Notes: generated by a model not told the origin, from the letters alone. 64,000 bases of DNA from Manis javanica (GCF_040802235.1 NC_133156.1:25935343-25999342); one strand, 5' to 3'; shown: positions 23,560-36,475, counted from the first letter of the stretch. Numbers and translations are program-made.

Positions 23560-24665
23560 ACACCGATGAAGCCAAGTGACCAAACTTAGTAACACCATGA
23601 ATGATTCATGTGCCATAGATTTGATTTACTGAAAGACATGTCATCATTTCTGAGATACACCTGACAAAAACTTGTAAGTGAAATCTGGTGACAAGAAAAA
23701 TACTTTATATCTATTTTTTTATTAGAGTATCATTGATATAGACTCTTGTGAAGGTTTCACATGAAAAACATTGTGGTTACTACACTCACCCACATTATCA
23801 AGTCCCTCCCACAGTCCATTGCAATCACTGTCCATCAGCATAGTAAGATGCCACAGAGTCACCACTTTGTCTTCTCTATGCTTCACTGTCTTCCCTGTGA
23901 CCCCACACCATGTGTGTCAATCATAATGCCCCTCCATCCCCTTCTCCCTCCCTCCCCACCCACCTTCTTCCACCCTTTCCCTTTGGTAACCGCTAGTCCC
24001 TTCTTGGGAGTCTGTGAGTCTGCTGCTGTTTTGTTCCTTCAGTTAGAAAAATACTTCTTAAAAGACAGAAATTGGGGAACACTATACAAAAAATACCAAG
24101 GTCATGAAAGACAATAAAGACTAGGAGATTATTCCAGATGAAAGGAGATAATAGTCTTTAAACTGACAACTAAGTGAAATGTATGCTTTTGGATTGGAAC
24201 TTGCAAAATGTTTTGTTTTGGGTTGCTTTTTTCCCTTTTCTGTAAGTGATACTTAATGAAACAATTACTGGGATTTGGAGAGGGTCTGTACATTGGATCA
24301 CAGTATTATGTCAAAGCACATTTTCTGAATTTGAAAACTGTATTGTGGTTATGAAAGAGAACATCCTTGTTTTCAGGAAATAATACACTGATATATTTAG
24401 GGATAAACAGCTATTATATCTGTAACTTAATACACAGTTCAGGAAAATATATTTATGTTATATTATAAAATATTGCTATTACATTCTATGAATACACATG
24501 TATACAAGTGAGAGAAACAGAAAACAAAGCAAATTTGTTAAAATGTTAACATTTGGGTAATCTGAGTGAAAGGCATGGAGATACTATTTGCATTATTTTT
24601 CAACTTTCATTTAGGTCTGAAGTTATTTCAAAACAAAAAGATTAAAGATAAAAAATAGGAAAAAA
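23560..24665 (+). mobile_element. Old L1M (L1MC-like) 3' UTR, split by a young L1 tail
   Basis: The pieces on either side of 23706-24044 are continuous with an L1M 3' UTR: 'aggtcatgaaagacaataaagact', 'gagggtctgtacattggatcacagtattatg', 'gtattgtggttatgaaagagaacatccttg', and the end 'ctgaagttatttcaaaacaaaaag'. There is no coding capacity. Confidence 0.65.
23706..24044 (-). mobile_element. 5'-truncated L1 3' UTR copy with target duplication
   Basis: A 339-bp insertion with a T-rich left end (the A-tail of a minus-strand insertion). It is flanked by the exact 12-bp repeat AGAAAAATACTT at 23694-23705 and 24045-24056. The sequence matches the 3' UTR of the L1 copies at 16412 and 36480, including the G-rich block on the minus strand. 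It is a typical 5'-truncated L1 insertion, younger than the L1M it interrupts. Confidence 0.92.
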
Positions 24666-24679
24666 TTATGTCAATAAAT

Positions 24680-25300
24680 TTAAAAACAAAAAATATAATG
24701 GACAAATTCCTTGAAAATTGTAACTCATAAACAACACACAAAACCCCTGAATTATCTGAAGAGTCCTTTGTCTAGAAATTCATTAAAAATTTTCTCTCAA
24801 AGAAAATTCTAAGCCTGGATAGTATAACTGGTAAATACTATCAAACATTTAAGGAAGAAATGATACCAATGTTACAAAAATTTGTTTATAAAATAGAGGA
24901 GAGAACCCTTCCTAATTTGGTGTACGTTGATACAAAAATCTAATAAAGACATTAAGGAAAAGAGTATTATAAATTAATCTCTCTTTGAACATAGATGAAA
25001 ATATCCTTCGCAAAATATTAGCACATGGAAGCTGTGTTTTGTAGGAAATGGACACTAAAGTATTTTGGGGTAAACAGATATGATGTCTGCAAGTTACTCT
25101 CAAATGGTCAAAAAACATATGCACCTATTTCTCTATCTCGATGTAGAGAGAGAATAATGAAGCAAATGGCATAGCATGCAAACTGGTGAATCGGGATAAT
25201 GGGCATACAGGAGTTTCTTGACTTTTCTTGCAACTCACACATAATTTAAAATTTCATTGATCCTCTAAAAGGCTATAAGAAGTCAGAGTTTAATAATTTG
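24680..25300 (+). mobile_element. Old L1M fragment: ORF2 piece joined to 3' UTR
   Basis: 24680-25025 reads as decayed ORF2 reverse transcriptase sequence ('aatactatcaaacatttaaggaagaaatgatacca', then 'gatgaaaatatccttcgcaaaatattagca'). 25026-25300 is a second copy of the L1MC-like 3' UTR ('aggaaatggacactaaagtatttt', 'atgatgtctgcaagttactctcaaatgg'). This is a deleted or rearranged old L1 next to the one ending at 24665. Confidence 0.6.
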
Positions 25301-25855
25301 TGTTTTACTTACCCATGTCAAAGATTGCTTTGGGACTATAGAATATTGCATAAATACAGCCCAATTAAACAAAAACTTAAAAATTACAATCTAACAGTAT
25401 TTCATAAAAAATACTAATAACCTTTGCAGGCCATGTTCTATCTCCTTTTTATCTCTTTGGAATCAAGTCTTGATTTTGAGAAAGAGCAGCTAAATGCAGT
25501 TATGGTATTGGTCACCACAGCCAATCACTCATTAATTACTGTCCTGTTCCCCTTTCTAAATATTTCTAGTATTTGTCCTTCCTGCCCATCTTTGTGGTTG
25601 TTGTCAGTGTTGTACTCTTGAGGCCATCCTGAGTTATTTAACCAACTCCTAATTGCCTCCCATTGAACTCTACCACCCAACCATCCATTACACAGCTGAA
25701 GGAAATTGCCTTTTATTCTATCAAATTCCGTGCCTCTTTGGATTAAAATATAACAATAATTCAACATTACCTACAGGATAGGATCCACACCCCTTAGAAT
25801 TATGAACAAGATCTCTTAAGATTCAACCCTGTTCCTAAGTCTACCTACAGTGATT
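25301..25855. other. Unassigned, possibly L2-related
   Basis: The 25780-25850 part ('aggatccacaccccttagaattatgaacaagatctct') faintly resembles an internal L2 segment. No gene is supported. Confidence 0.35.
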
Positions 25856-26490
25856 GGCAGAATTCTAAGATGACCCAAGTAACTCATATCTTCTATCTTC
25901 TCCACTTGAGTGTGGGAAGGATCTGTAATGTTCTTCTAACCACAGGATTTGGCAAAAGTAATGAGACATTATTCCTGTGATTATGTTACAGTGTAAGAGA
26001 TTTTACAGTTGGAATTAAAGTTCCAAAACAGCTGATCGTGAGTTCATCAGAAGGGAGACTATCCTGGGTGGGCTTAATCATCAGGCAGGGTCCTTTTCAA
26101 GAGGGTCAGGAACTCCAAGCAGAGAGATTCTCCTGCTCTCCCGAAGAATCAGTGGTGATGAGACCCATCTTGCAGAGAAGGCCACATGGCACAGACCCTG
26201 GGACCATCTAGGAGCTGAGAAGAGCAACTGGCTAATAGCAGGTGATAACCTGAGCCTTAGAATCACAAGCAACTGAATTCTGACAGTAACCATATGAGTC
26301 TGGAAGAGGGTCTGAGCTCCAGGTGAGGATGCAGCTTGGATGACCTTGACTTCAGCTTGTTAGAGCCTGAACACAGAAGCCCATTAAATGATGCCTGGAC
26401 TTCCAACCTACCAAAACTGAGATAGTAGGCAATGTTTGAAGCCGTTAAGTTTGTGGTAACTTGTTATGTAGCATTAGAAATACCTTCCAA
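25856..26490 (+). repeat. MLT1-like MaLR LTR
   Basis: The sequence follows a MaLR-type LTR from 'ggcagaattctaagatgaccc' through 'gggagactatcctgggtgggcttaatca' and 'aactgaattctgacagtaaccatatgag' to the characteristic end 'gccgttaagtttgtggtaacttgttatgtagc'. It is on the plus strand and strongly diverged. It is longer than a typical single MLT1 LTR, so a small insertion or neighbouring repeat may be included. Confidence 0.68.
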
Positions 26491-27494
26491 AGACCACCCA
26501 TGCCTTTTCTCTACCATGCTGTACAAGCTTCTTCCATGTCTCCAGAGTTTGATATATGCTTGGAAAGATTACTTTTAATTCTGCTACCTGTAATTTGAGG
26601 TAGGTATAGCCCTGTCTTTGTACCCACTTTTTGTCCATATACCAGATCAATATTGGTTTAAACATTTGTTCTTCCTACTAGACTAGCTCCTTGATGGCAG
26701 AGACAGGGTGTCATCATGCTATTTCCCTAGTAACTGGAATCACAGACATCTCAGTTGAAATCTCCCTAATTGATTGGAAAAGAAATATTACTCTGTATCC
26801 ATAAGCACATTCCTTCTCGTCATTTTTTTTAACAAAAGAAATAGATATGGAGTTTTTAGAAATCTTTTGTACCATAGAAAGGAAATAACTAAGAAACATG
26901 CACAAACTCACACATATTTCTAAATCCAATACAGTTACTGATCACCCTAATTCCTGGTCTATAGCTCTAAATGCCACTACAATTTCTGTAACATTCAATT
27001 TTCCTTAAAACAGAAAAATGCAGGCTGCCCGCCAATTCACTAATCACAAGATGAGACAAAAGAGCTAGTCTGTGACTGCGGACATCTCACGAAAGCCTTA
27101 TATTATTAGTATTCTAAGACACAGCAAATCAACCAACTGATAAGCTGCACTTCTAAGAAGGACCAGGGTCCAGCACACTTGAAGAAAAGAGATCCTCAGA
27201 AAAATGGGAACGGATTCAAGAAGCGGCATAGGGGCCGATGTGATGCGGTCCCTCAATGCACTGATCCTCAGATATTTTGCTCTCTGAATCATGCAGAGCA
27301 GTTTCCCCGTATTCTCACCAACACAGGCTTCAGTTCCCTGTAAGAAATACCGGCAGCTAGGACTCAATTAGATGCCACTGTGAGGCTTGCCCTCCGTAAA
27401 TGACAGTGAATGTTTGGAAAGGAAACAAAAAGGTAGCAGCTGTGTAAAGGAACCACCATGACGTTTTCAGCGAAAATTAGACTCTCAGGTATTT
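26491..27494. other. Unassigned non-coding sequence
   Basis: The part to about 26750 has an L2-like feel ('ctagctccttgatggcagagacagggtgtc'). The remainder shows nothing I can name. Confidence 0.4.
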
Positions 27495-27660
27495 TTTAAA
27501 AAGCATTTCTTTCACTGTTGGCAGGATAATAAACTGGAATGACATTTGTGGGGAGGCAATTCAGCAATATTAAACGAATTGGCATTGCAAAACCCTTTTA
27601 CTCAGCAAGTTCCCTTCTACGAACCCATCTATTGAAATACTAACTTGACAAAATATTTCT
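27495..27660 (+). repeat. L1M ORF2 3' fragment
   Basis: 'tttcactgttggcaggataataaactgg' followed by 'gaggcaattcagcaatatt' and 'agcaagttcccttctacgaa' matches the well-known end region of old L1 ORF2. About 165 bp, decayed. Confidence 0.65.
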
Positions 27661-28429
27661 CACCCGTAAATTCCGTCAGCATGCCATCCTTTCTTTGCAT
27701 GGCCTAAGAATAATCAGATTCTGAATGAAGGGCTGGATCTGGCAACTCCCTTTTATCAACCGTGCTTTTAATACTAATTACATAAAAGGAAATCTGCCAA
27801 ATTCCTATTGTTTTTAATGGCCTCATTCACATTGCTTTTAAAAATGGCATCATAAATTTTAATCATGATTTCAGTAACAAACAGGCCTTATATTTTTCAT
27901 GAGTCTTAGTTATAGTAACAATTTTCTTCTCCCATCATCTGTGTGTGTGTGTGTATGTACTTCCTAATCCCATAGGACAAAGAGTTAGTGCTAGGGGCTT
28001 TTCTGTAGCTCAGTCTACTGAGAAAAACTATAGGCTGTGACTAGAATAGCAAACACTGTGAGAACTCATAAAATCTCAGGGGAGATATTATATCAAAAGG
28101 ATATACACATCCTCTTATGAAGGTAGTAAATGTAAATGCTAGAGCTCTCAAACAATATAATGCCTCACTCATCTGGATATTATTTTCAGGGCAAAACCCT
28201 CACACACGTTGTCTTTCAGTTTAGAATTGTCGTACTACAGACCTCTCCTATACCTCCCTCCTGCCAGTCTTTCCTAAATCCTAATCTTTCACATAGTGAA
28301 CCCACATTTTTCTCCACACATGATTTCACCTGAATCGCTCTTTTTCCTCTCAATTGAAGATGCCTGATTTCCCTTGATGCAAAAGGGCAATATTTTTAAT
28401 GCACCATAAACAAAATGCTAGAGAGAAAA
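27661..28429. other. Unassigned non-coding sequence
   Basis: Contains a short (TG)n at about 27940-27956. No gene seen. Confidence 0.4.
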
Positions 28430-28600
28430 TGCCAACCATATGACCTCAGGCATATTACTTAACCTTTCTCAGTTTCTTTACTGGCAAAATGCAGATAACT
28501 GAGGAAGCTACTACATAAACTCATTTGAGCATTAAATGAAGTCATGCACACATGATAAGCCCTCAACAAGAACCAGCCCCATCATATTAAGTATTGTTAC
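28430..28600 (+). repeat. MIR SINE
   Basis: 'catatgacctcaggcatattacttaacctttctcagtttc', 'tggcaaaatgcagataact' and 'gagcattaaatgaagtcatgcac' are in MIR consensus order. Confidence 0.7.
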
Positions 28601-29540
28601 ATTAACAGTCTCACTTGGAAAAGGTGCTCTTCTTCTTAACTCTGTCCTTACTGGAGCAGAGAAATCATAGAGGGAAAATGTGTAAATAATTCCTTATTTG
28701 TTTCATCTCCCATTCCCATAATTTCTAAACAAACTGTTCAAGGCATATTTCAGAAGAGGTCATGGAAAGGAAGTGCCGTCCTGAGAGGGTTGACATGACT
28801 GGGGAGTAAGCGCAGAATGGGCGAAGGGCTATGCCACTGCCGTGTGAGTTCCAGGGGTCTAAGGGTGGACTTCATGTCTGTGGATATAAGTCTACCTGCT
28901 CCTCTCTTCAACTGCCTGCCACTCACTAACTAGACAAAGCCAGACAGCCACCAGCCCCTACTAAAATATCCCTGATTTCTTATACCTTATACCCTGACTA
29001 CCTGAGATGTTGTTCCTCCTTTACACAAACTGCTTGGAAAATTTAACAAGGCAGACTCATATTCAAAGTTTCATCACCACAGCATGAATATGCTCAAGTA
29101 TGTCACAAATAGTCAGAAATGATTTGCATATGAAATGAATAATCTCTCATGCATGATTTTCCTTGAGTTCAATGGTTCAGTGTAGATATTGTGTATTTTA
29201 TCATTCCTGGAACAGACCATGTGTACTATACTAAGTTAAATACTTAGTGTCCTGGCAAGTTAATTTTCTCAGGTCATTACTACCATTGAGCTCACCTCAG
29301 TTTTTTCCCTTCTTCTAACTTTGAGTTAAATCCCCACTTACTTGGAAATTTTGGCTTGTAGATTGTTTTGCCAATGAGTTTCTGCCCTGGAAAAGTTCAC
29401 TATGGACTCAGTGTGACCAAAGAAATGACAGTAGAATGTTCTTGGGGTGAAAAAGTTATACCCAACTTTATTTCCACGATGGCAGGTCAATCACTAAAAT
29501 CCTGTTCACTCAGAGTGAGTCTGCATGCAGCAAGCCGGCC
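28601..29540. other. Unassigned non-coding sequence
   Basis: No gene or named repeat seen. Confidence 0.4.
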
Positions 29541-29582
29541 TCTAGGCCTCTGGACCTCTGGGCCTCTGGGCCTCTGCTCTCC
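29541..29582. repeat. Short tandem repeat, about 10-bp unit
   Basis: About four copies of a CCTCTGGGC/CCTCTGGAC-type unit in a row. The tract creates antiparallel open frames that look coding but are only repeat translation. Confidence 0.75.
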
Positions 29583-29827
29583 TGCAGCCCTGCAGCCATG
29601 CTCAGAGTCAATAATGATGCATTGCCCCCACATGTGTAGTGAGCTAGCCAGCCAGGGCCAAGTGAGAATCTTGGCCACAGGAGCCTTTATTTTATCCACA
29701 AGATTTAAGAACAAATAGCTATTTAAACAGCTGGCTCAGTGGGATCTCACAAATTCCTGTTTTTATAAACCAGAAACTGAATCTAAAGGAGGAGTCCTAA
29801 GTTTGGGTCGGGGTGAGGGATAAGAGT

Positions 29828-30030
29828 CCAGTTTCTAGAGTTAGAGATAGAAACCCTGCTTCCATTTCTTGACACGTTCCCCAACTTCTGTGAGCCTCAT
29901 TCTTTGGTCTTACAATGTGAATAATACGTGCACCAATGTTGTCAGACAGCTTTGAGGCCTAAATGATAACAAATGACAATCTTTTAGCACAATGCCTGGT
30001 TTACAGTAAGGACTCAATTCATTGTCATCT
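29828..30030 (+). repeat. MIR SINE
   Basis: 'ttctagagttagagatagaaaccctgcttcc', 'ccccaacttctgtgagcctcattc', 'gcctaaatgataacaaatgac' and 'cacaatgcctggtttacagtaaggactcaat' follow the MIR order to its 3' end. Confidence 0.65.
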
Positions 30031-30499
30031 TCAGCAAACACATAGGGTCATGGAAATAGCCTGATTCAAGAATTAGAAGATAACTTGTTCTTGCTTAGGT
30101 TTATACTATAAAAGTGGTTCTGAAACTCCAAACTAACAGGCCAGCACAGCTGCAGGATGCTGGAGGGCCCATTCCCAGGGCTCGTCAGAAGCCAGTGGGG
30201 ACACTGTGGAGCAAAACAGCCCATGATTCCGTTAGACAGGGTACCACTGAGATAAGAATTCAGTAAAAAGTAACAACAGACACACAAGGAAATCCCCCAC
30301 CATTAGTGAGAGTTCATAGACATACTAGGATGGCTAAAACCCCAAGAACTTCTGATAACTGGAAATCTAAGAAGACTAGAAAATAACTACAAGACAATTG
30401 AAAACATCAACCTTCTAGAAATAGAAAAGAATAAGGAATTCAAAAATAAACAGATTTTTAACAAGTAGCTAAAGAAAGGCTAAAGACAAATAATTACTG
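30031..30499. other. Unassigned non-coding sequence
   Basis: No gene seen. The A-rich part after 30300 may be a continuation of the L1M at 30500. Confidence 0.35.
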
Positions 30500-31010
30500 A
30501 AATTTAAAATTCAATAGTTTTCTTGCCACCAGGTTGGCAAAAACTAGAAAAGCTGTCAACACCAAGTGTTGGTAAAGATGTAGAGCAAAGGGAATTCACA
30601 CACTCCTGGCTTGAGGTACAAATTGGTGCAATACCTGAAAACAAAATTTGTCATTACCTGGTAAATGACAGTTTCTTCCACTTTCTATACAATTTTGCTC
30701 TTAAGCAAATATCCTAGAGAAATTCTTGCCCTTGTGTAATAAAATCTGCAAAATAATTTTTAGAGAAGTGTAATCAATGGAATAATTAAACAATTAAGGT
30801 ATGTTTACGTAATGCAATACTACAGAAAAAGAAGGAATAAAATACAAACATGGTTATCAGCAAAAGACACTTTAGAGGAAAAAAAGCAAGTTTCAGTCCA
30901 TTTTTATAAAAGCCAAGATTTGTAAAACTAGGTAGTATATCACTTAAATTGTCATAATTATGTGTGATATTTTAAGAGAAAATAATATTGAAGTCATGAA
31001 GAAATGAAAC
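30500..31010 (+). repeat. L1M ORF2 3' end and start of 3' UTR
   Basis: 'ccaggttggcaaaaactagaaaagctgtcaacaccaagtgttggtaaagatgtagagcaaagggaattcac' and 'gcaatactacagaaaaagaaggaataaaatacaaac' are standard landmarks of the C-terminal ORF2 region in old L1. Open frames here are vestigial. Confidence 0.75.
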
Positions 31011-31194
31011 TTACTTTTTATTTTTTAATATGGCAGACAAAAAATTGTATTTCAGTTAAACACAAACAAGTTTATTAAGTATGTTAGGTGTACTTAATTA
31101 AGTCTCTTTCATTTTCCCTTGATCTGTAGCTTATCTTTATTTTTTGGTAGTTTCTAGTTTATCCTTGTGTATTTCACCTTATACACAAAAGGCA

Positions 31195-31612
31195 GCATGC
31201 TATATCTATCAATCTGCTTTATCTGTCAGGGTTCTCCAGAGAAACAAACAACAGGATACATGCAATTGGCAGGTTGGAAATCAGGTAAGAGTTGGCATTG
31301 CCCTGTTGAGTCAGACATCTGCAGGACTGGCCAACAGGCTGAAAATACAAGCAGGAATTCTGTTACAATCTGGAGTTAGAATTACTTCTCCAGGAAACAT
31401 AGTCTGGCTTCAAAGGCCTTCAGCTCATTGGATGAGGCTCACCCATATTATGGATGATAATATTCTTTACTCAAAGAAAACCTCCCAATTTGTAAATATT
31501 AATCACATCTACAAAATGCCTTCACAGCAACATCTAGACTAGTGTTTGACCAAACAACTGGGCACCATAGCCTAGCCAAGGCAACACGTAAAATCAACCA
31601 TCACATTTACCT
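31195..31612 (-). repeat. MLT2-like ERVL LTR
   Basis: The plus strand begins 'tgtcagggttctccagagaaac' and ends 'gtaaaatcaaccatcaca', with 'tcattggatgaggctcacccatattatggatgat' and 'gtttgaccaaacaactgggcacc' in between. This is the reverse complement of an ERVL-type LTR that opens TGTGATGGTTRATTTTA. About 415 bp, diverged. Confidence 0.75.
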
Positions 31613-34599
31613 ACTGTTCTTGTTGTTCCATTTGACAACATAACCTAGAGATGACTCCATATTGTACATAAATATTATCCTCCCTTTTTTTGGATGGCAG
31701 CATAATATTCCAGTGTACAGATATATCATTTATTCAACCAGATCTCTATTAAAGGATGGTTCTGTTTTATAAATATGGTTCAATAACATACCTTGCCCAT
31801 ATGTTCCTTCATATTTGTTACAGCATATTTTGGGAATTAATTCCTAAGATTAGGATTATTGAGAAAATTTGTAATTTTTTTGATACTACCAAATACCGCC
31901 TCCATGGGAGTTGGACCTTTGAGCACTCTGCCCAACGACAGGTGAGAGGGTTTATGTTGGCATAACCTCACAAAAAACCAAACAAAAACAAAAACAACCC
32001 ATTGCACATAAAAATTTATACTTTTTTTCCAATCTAACAAATAAAAATGGAATCTTAGGGAAACAAGGAAAAGCTATCTGCTGTTGGAGAAGGGTGGGTA
32101 ACTCTTTCACCCCCCAGCTGAAAGCCATCTTCCACTAAGGGACAGCCTTCAACCTTATGCAAGTCTGGGATCCTACACTGCCCACCTGGGAGAAGAGGCA
32201 GGAAACTTGCTCTCAGGCAAGATTCTCTGATACAAGTCACAGTTTGGCAGCCCTGTGAGAGACATAGGATCAGTGAGAAAGCCCCAGTTCTGAGGTTAAT
32301 GTACACAGGGCCGACCTAAGACAAAGGCCAGAGGAGAATAAATCTTGTGCCCATCACAAGGCCCACACAGAATAATAAGCAACGTCAGTAAGAGCTGGTG
32401 ACAGTGGTGTGAATGTTCCCTAGGGAGACAACCACAAATGCCCGATGTTAGCTGAAGTCCTCCAATGGAAGAAGAAAACAGGCTTGGCATTTTACTGTAA
32501 GGATAGCAATTCTGTAAGTGGACGGTTGTGTACCTCTACAACAACTTGTATTTTCTGATGTGGTAGGTCTTTCACTAGATGCCCAGTGAAGAATAAGGGT
32601 AAAGGGGGAGCGGGGACAGGGGGAAATAGCCAGGTTCTAACTTGGCAGGTAAGTCCTAGTCCTACTGTGTTGATTTGGTAGAGAATCAAAGACTTAAAAA
32701 GTGGCTCTTTGACTATCTTCTCACTCAGTGCTTAGCAGTAACTATGCTCTAGCATCTGGTGTCATTGCTCAAGTTATGCGTCAATGGTTATGTGTCTTAA
32801 AAATTGAGAAGCAACACCATCAGATGTGCTTGAGGGAAGAATTTATTGTTACCATGATAGTGACTCTTGTGTTTGCGTAGGAGCGGTCGTTAATCAGCAG
32901 GTCTGCGCAGTACACACTGACACATCCACCTTCCCCAAATGGGCCACCAAGTTTGGACAATGAGTCCCTTATGAGACCATGGTGAGCTGAACTTCATGGA
33001 TGCTCTTAACCCGTGCCCCAGGGACACAAAGAACACCCTGACCCTTGAGTCAAAGTAGGGAGAGGGAGCATGCTCCAACACTTAGCAGCCAGTAAGCTGG
33101 GCCTCACAGTTGAATTCGACCTGATATATAGAAGCGAATTGAAGTAGTATTTTTTTATACTGAGATACGTGGAATGAAATTCACATTCATTATACATAGA
33201 TGAGCTTCAAATATATATTAGGGAATAATTCATTTAACAACAAAACTAAGTTCCCAACTTCCACCAAACTTTCTCTTTAGAAGAATTTTATTTGAACAAT
33301 TTAATACATATTTGATTTCAACAGAAAGGCTGAAAGCAGAAATGAGAACAATTTATCTCATATATATCATGACAATTACATTTCTGACCTGGCCAAGCAG
33401 TCGTTTTCCCTTAGAGACCTGGGGGGACTAAGTGATCTTTAAAGGTCTCTGGAATACAAATACTGACAACCTTTACAAATCTATTTCAGTGCTGCTGAAC
33501 CTGACAAGGTTTTTGTACTGAATGCTAAGGGTAGACACTGCATTGATCCCTTTTAGGAAACATTATTCAACCAACGCTTTCTATTTAAGAGATCCACTGG
33601 AGGCTGTGATAGTTACACCAGTTTAAAGTGGGCTGGCAAGAGAGAGAAATGCAATAACTCAACTGCCATGAGAAATTAATCTAAATGTTAATATTTCCAC
33701 ACCCAAGAACCCTCTTGGTCTGGGTTTGAAAGAATAGTAGCAAGGCAGAATGTTATGCAGCAATTTCTAGAGTGACAGCACCTAAGGGAAACATTGTAAG
33801 GTCTTTTTCATGATAGGATAGAATGCAATTAGAACTTGGCCACACAGGTAATGCCTCTGAAATGGGTCAGTGGTGATCTTTCCCAGAGCCTATACCCAGA
33901 CTCCGATGGAAGAGGAGGAAGGTTTCGGCCTAGGGGCTGCTACAAACAGCATTCCTTAGCTGTGTCTTTTAATGAGTCATTCTGTCTGTTTCCAGGCATT
34001 GGATAGGAACCAGTGACCTATTTAACCCTGTAACAGTCACTAGAAGTTATCATAATCAATCACACGTGGAATTTTTAGGACTCTACCATATACAAACCAG
34101 TTTCTTTGTCCCCATACACATGCACAAATTAATTTCTGTACTCCAAGAAACTTAAGGATGGGAGAGTAAGAACAGATGATGAATATCCTTAAAACAAGGG
34201 AAAATATACAACTGCAATTTCATATTTTTAACATGAGTTAAATGCTTAATGTATTCCAGGAATTGCATTGATTGCTTAACATGTTAAATTTTATTTAAAA
34301 ATTATATGTAAAGCTGGTCCCTGTGTGGCACTCGGAGGCACTGAGGATACGATGGTTAGCTTACAAAAATGAAACACTGATGCCTGCCCTCACAAAACCC
34401 ACACTTTGTGAAATAATAATCAAAATCATCCTACTAATGAATGCACACAAAACTTAGATGATGCCCTTAAAAGTTAGGTTGTATCCGAGCATGTAGCAAA
34501 GGAAACAGGCCTAATGATGAATGTCAGGAAAGGTGACCTGAGTAAGTGACTCTTGAGCTGAGCTGAGTTAAGAACGATAGGTACGTCCATTCTCCCTTC
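31613..34599. other. Unassigned, apparently unique sequence
   Basis: About 3 kb with no gene and no repeat I can name. Short open frames on both strands have no domain signal, and I see no splice-bounded exon with convincing codon usage. Confidence 0.45.
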
Positions 34600-34745
34600 C
34601 AATTCAACCTTCACAACAGGATGAGATAATATTACTGTTATTCCCCATTTCAATGTTAGGGACACTGAGGCTTAAATGCTGAGGAATTGTCCCAGGGTCT
34701 CAGAGCTGATCAGCAGATGTACTCAAACCTGGGGCCCTCCAACTC
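34600..34745 (-). repeat. MIR SINE, minus strand
   Basis: Reading plus, 'ataatattactgttattccccatttcaatgttagggacactgaggctta' and 'cagagctgatcagcagatgtactcaaacctgggg' are the reverse complement of the MIR core. Confidence 0.6.
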
Positions 34746-34769
34746 CAGAGTCCCCCATAAAATCCATGC

Positions 34770-34945
34770 CCTATGGCCGTGTTTCTCAAAGGACAGTTCC
34801 AGAACAGACAACATCAACCACACCTAGGAACTTGATAGTTCCCACCACAGCTCTGCTGTATTAGAAACTCAGGGTGGTGCCCAAATTTGTAACCATTCCT
34901 CCAGAGGGCTCCAAGGCCTGCTCAAGACTGAGAGCCACTGCACTA
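34770..34945 (+). repeat. MER5-type hAT DNA transposon
   Basis: Matches the short non-autonomous MER5 layout: 'gtgtttctcaaaggacagttccagaacagacaacatcaa', 'cacctaggaacttg', 'tattagaaactcagggtggtgccca' and the end 'gactgagagccactgcac'. Confidence 0.72.
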
Positions 34946-36225
34946 TAGTATCCCAAGGAAAAAAGGGGTTTGAGGGCCATAGTTTCAAAATTTTTGACTC
35001 ATACTCCACCTGAATTTGGTCTATATTAATTATGTTAATATGAGCCAATCTTTTTCTCCTGAACTATTCTGCCCCTCACCACCACTCCTTTATTTATTGA
35101 AAGTATACCTCTTTCCTAAAAAATACGACCTCCCTGTAGAAGTGGAAATTATTTTTGATATATATTAATCTATAAAATATAAGTTGCAATTATATTAAAG
35201 AAGCCTTGTGAAATACATAAAACACTATCAACAAACAGGGCAGATAGAGCAACGACCTCTGTAGATTCAATCATGGCCATGATCTTAGTTCCAAGAACTA
35301 CTCCCTATATTTACTAGCAGTCAGTAAGAAACAAGACTTGTAAATACAGTATTTTAACTAAAGTTTGGTATTTACATTTGTTATTTTTAAAAATTTGTTT
35401 ACCTGAGCAATAAAATGTTATAGGATCTTGAATTTGCTCATTGGCTGCAGATGAACCCAACAGCCTTGCAGTAGTGAACCTACTACTCTATAAAATTCAG
35501 TGGATGTGTGTGGATGCAACATACCACACCACATCCTCGGTGGGTTCTCTTAGGCAAAGAGATGCTAACTGTCCTCCACAGCTGTCGAAATGACTTTAAA
35601 CTGCCAGTGAGAGAGTCTGGTGGACTCATTCAACCCAGTGTGAAGCCACATTTCTTATGAACACACTTTTCCCCCCTCTTCTCAACTTTGTAGTCAGCAA
35701 ACTCTGATTATCTTTTATATTTTGTGCATCATGGGGATTGTGTTTATCTTTGCAAGATGCATTTTCTCTTCCATGGTCCCCTTCAAGGAATCCAAACCCC
35801 TTCCCTGTTATCTGGGAGTTCTGGAGGAAGCCTATCCCACCCCTCCTTTAAGGGTAGGTCATGTGATTAAGGCATAAAATAATCAGCATATTCTCATCTC
35901 TGACCAGTCAAACTGAGACCACTAAGAAGCAAGGCATGATTTACTAGAACTTTGAGGAAAGAAACTTCCTTGTTCTTCTAAAGATGTCTTCCTAAAGAGA
36001 CCCTTTCCATAATTGTTTCTGGAGGAGAAAGCCTGCTGCCCCCAGAGACAGTTGGCAAACATATTTGGACCACATAAAAAAAGGTGGTATGGCATAGAAC
36101 TAAGGGTAGTAATGTAGACAGGTCCTTGGTGGTATCATTAAAATGCTGAATCAAACTACCCCTGAAATTCATTTAATTTCTAGAATTGCCAGTTATTTGG
36201 GCCAATAAATCTCCTTTACTGTTTA
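34946..36225. other. Unassigned, with a possible old MER/LTR relic at the right end
   Basis: No gene. The segment about 35800-36225, ending 'gggccaataaatctcctttactgtttaag', resembles the end of an old mammalian LTR or DNA repeat, but I cannot name the family. Confidence 0.35.
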
Positions 36226-36295
36226 AGTCTATTTGAACTAAGATTTTTCTCCTATTTGAACTAAGTTTTTTCTATTTGAACTAAGTTTTTCTCCA
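36226..36295 (+). repeat. Tandem repeat, three copies of a ~21-bp unit
   Basis: Three successive copies of CTATTTGAACTAAG followed by a T-rich spacer. It looks like a local expansion at the end of the preceding repeat. Confidence 0.8.
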
Positions 36296-36334
36296 AACAC
36301 ATCCTAAATGCTATTGATCATTCTATTAAGCAGG

Positions 36335-36475
36335 ACAATTTGGCCATGTTCAAGAGCCTCAAAAATATATGGAGCCTCTGAGCCAGCCACTCCTCTTCTA
36401 GGAATTTATTCTAAGGAAATAGATGAACAGCTAGAAAGATATTTATAAGCTTAAGCCTCATAATGCCTTTTAGAA
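36335..36475 (+). repeat. L1M ORF2 3' fragment
   Basis: 'aggacaatttggccatgttcaagagcctcaaaaatat' and 'gccactcctcttctaggaatttattctaagg' match the terminal ORF2 region of an old L1. The younger L1 at 36480 begins immediately after. Confidence 0.6.

Noticed and set aside
29487..29718. Overlapping antiparallel open frames with Pro/Arg-rich or Leu-rich translations
   Set aside because: Both arise from the ~10-bp CCTCTGGGC tandem repeat and have no domain signal.
31613..34599. Host exon candidates in the repeat-poor 3 kb
   Set aside because: Only short open frames, without splice-bounded coding signal or recognisable protein family.
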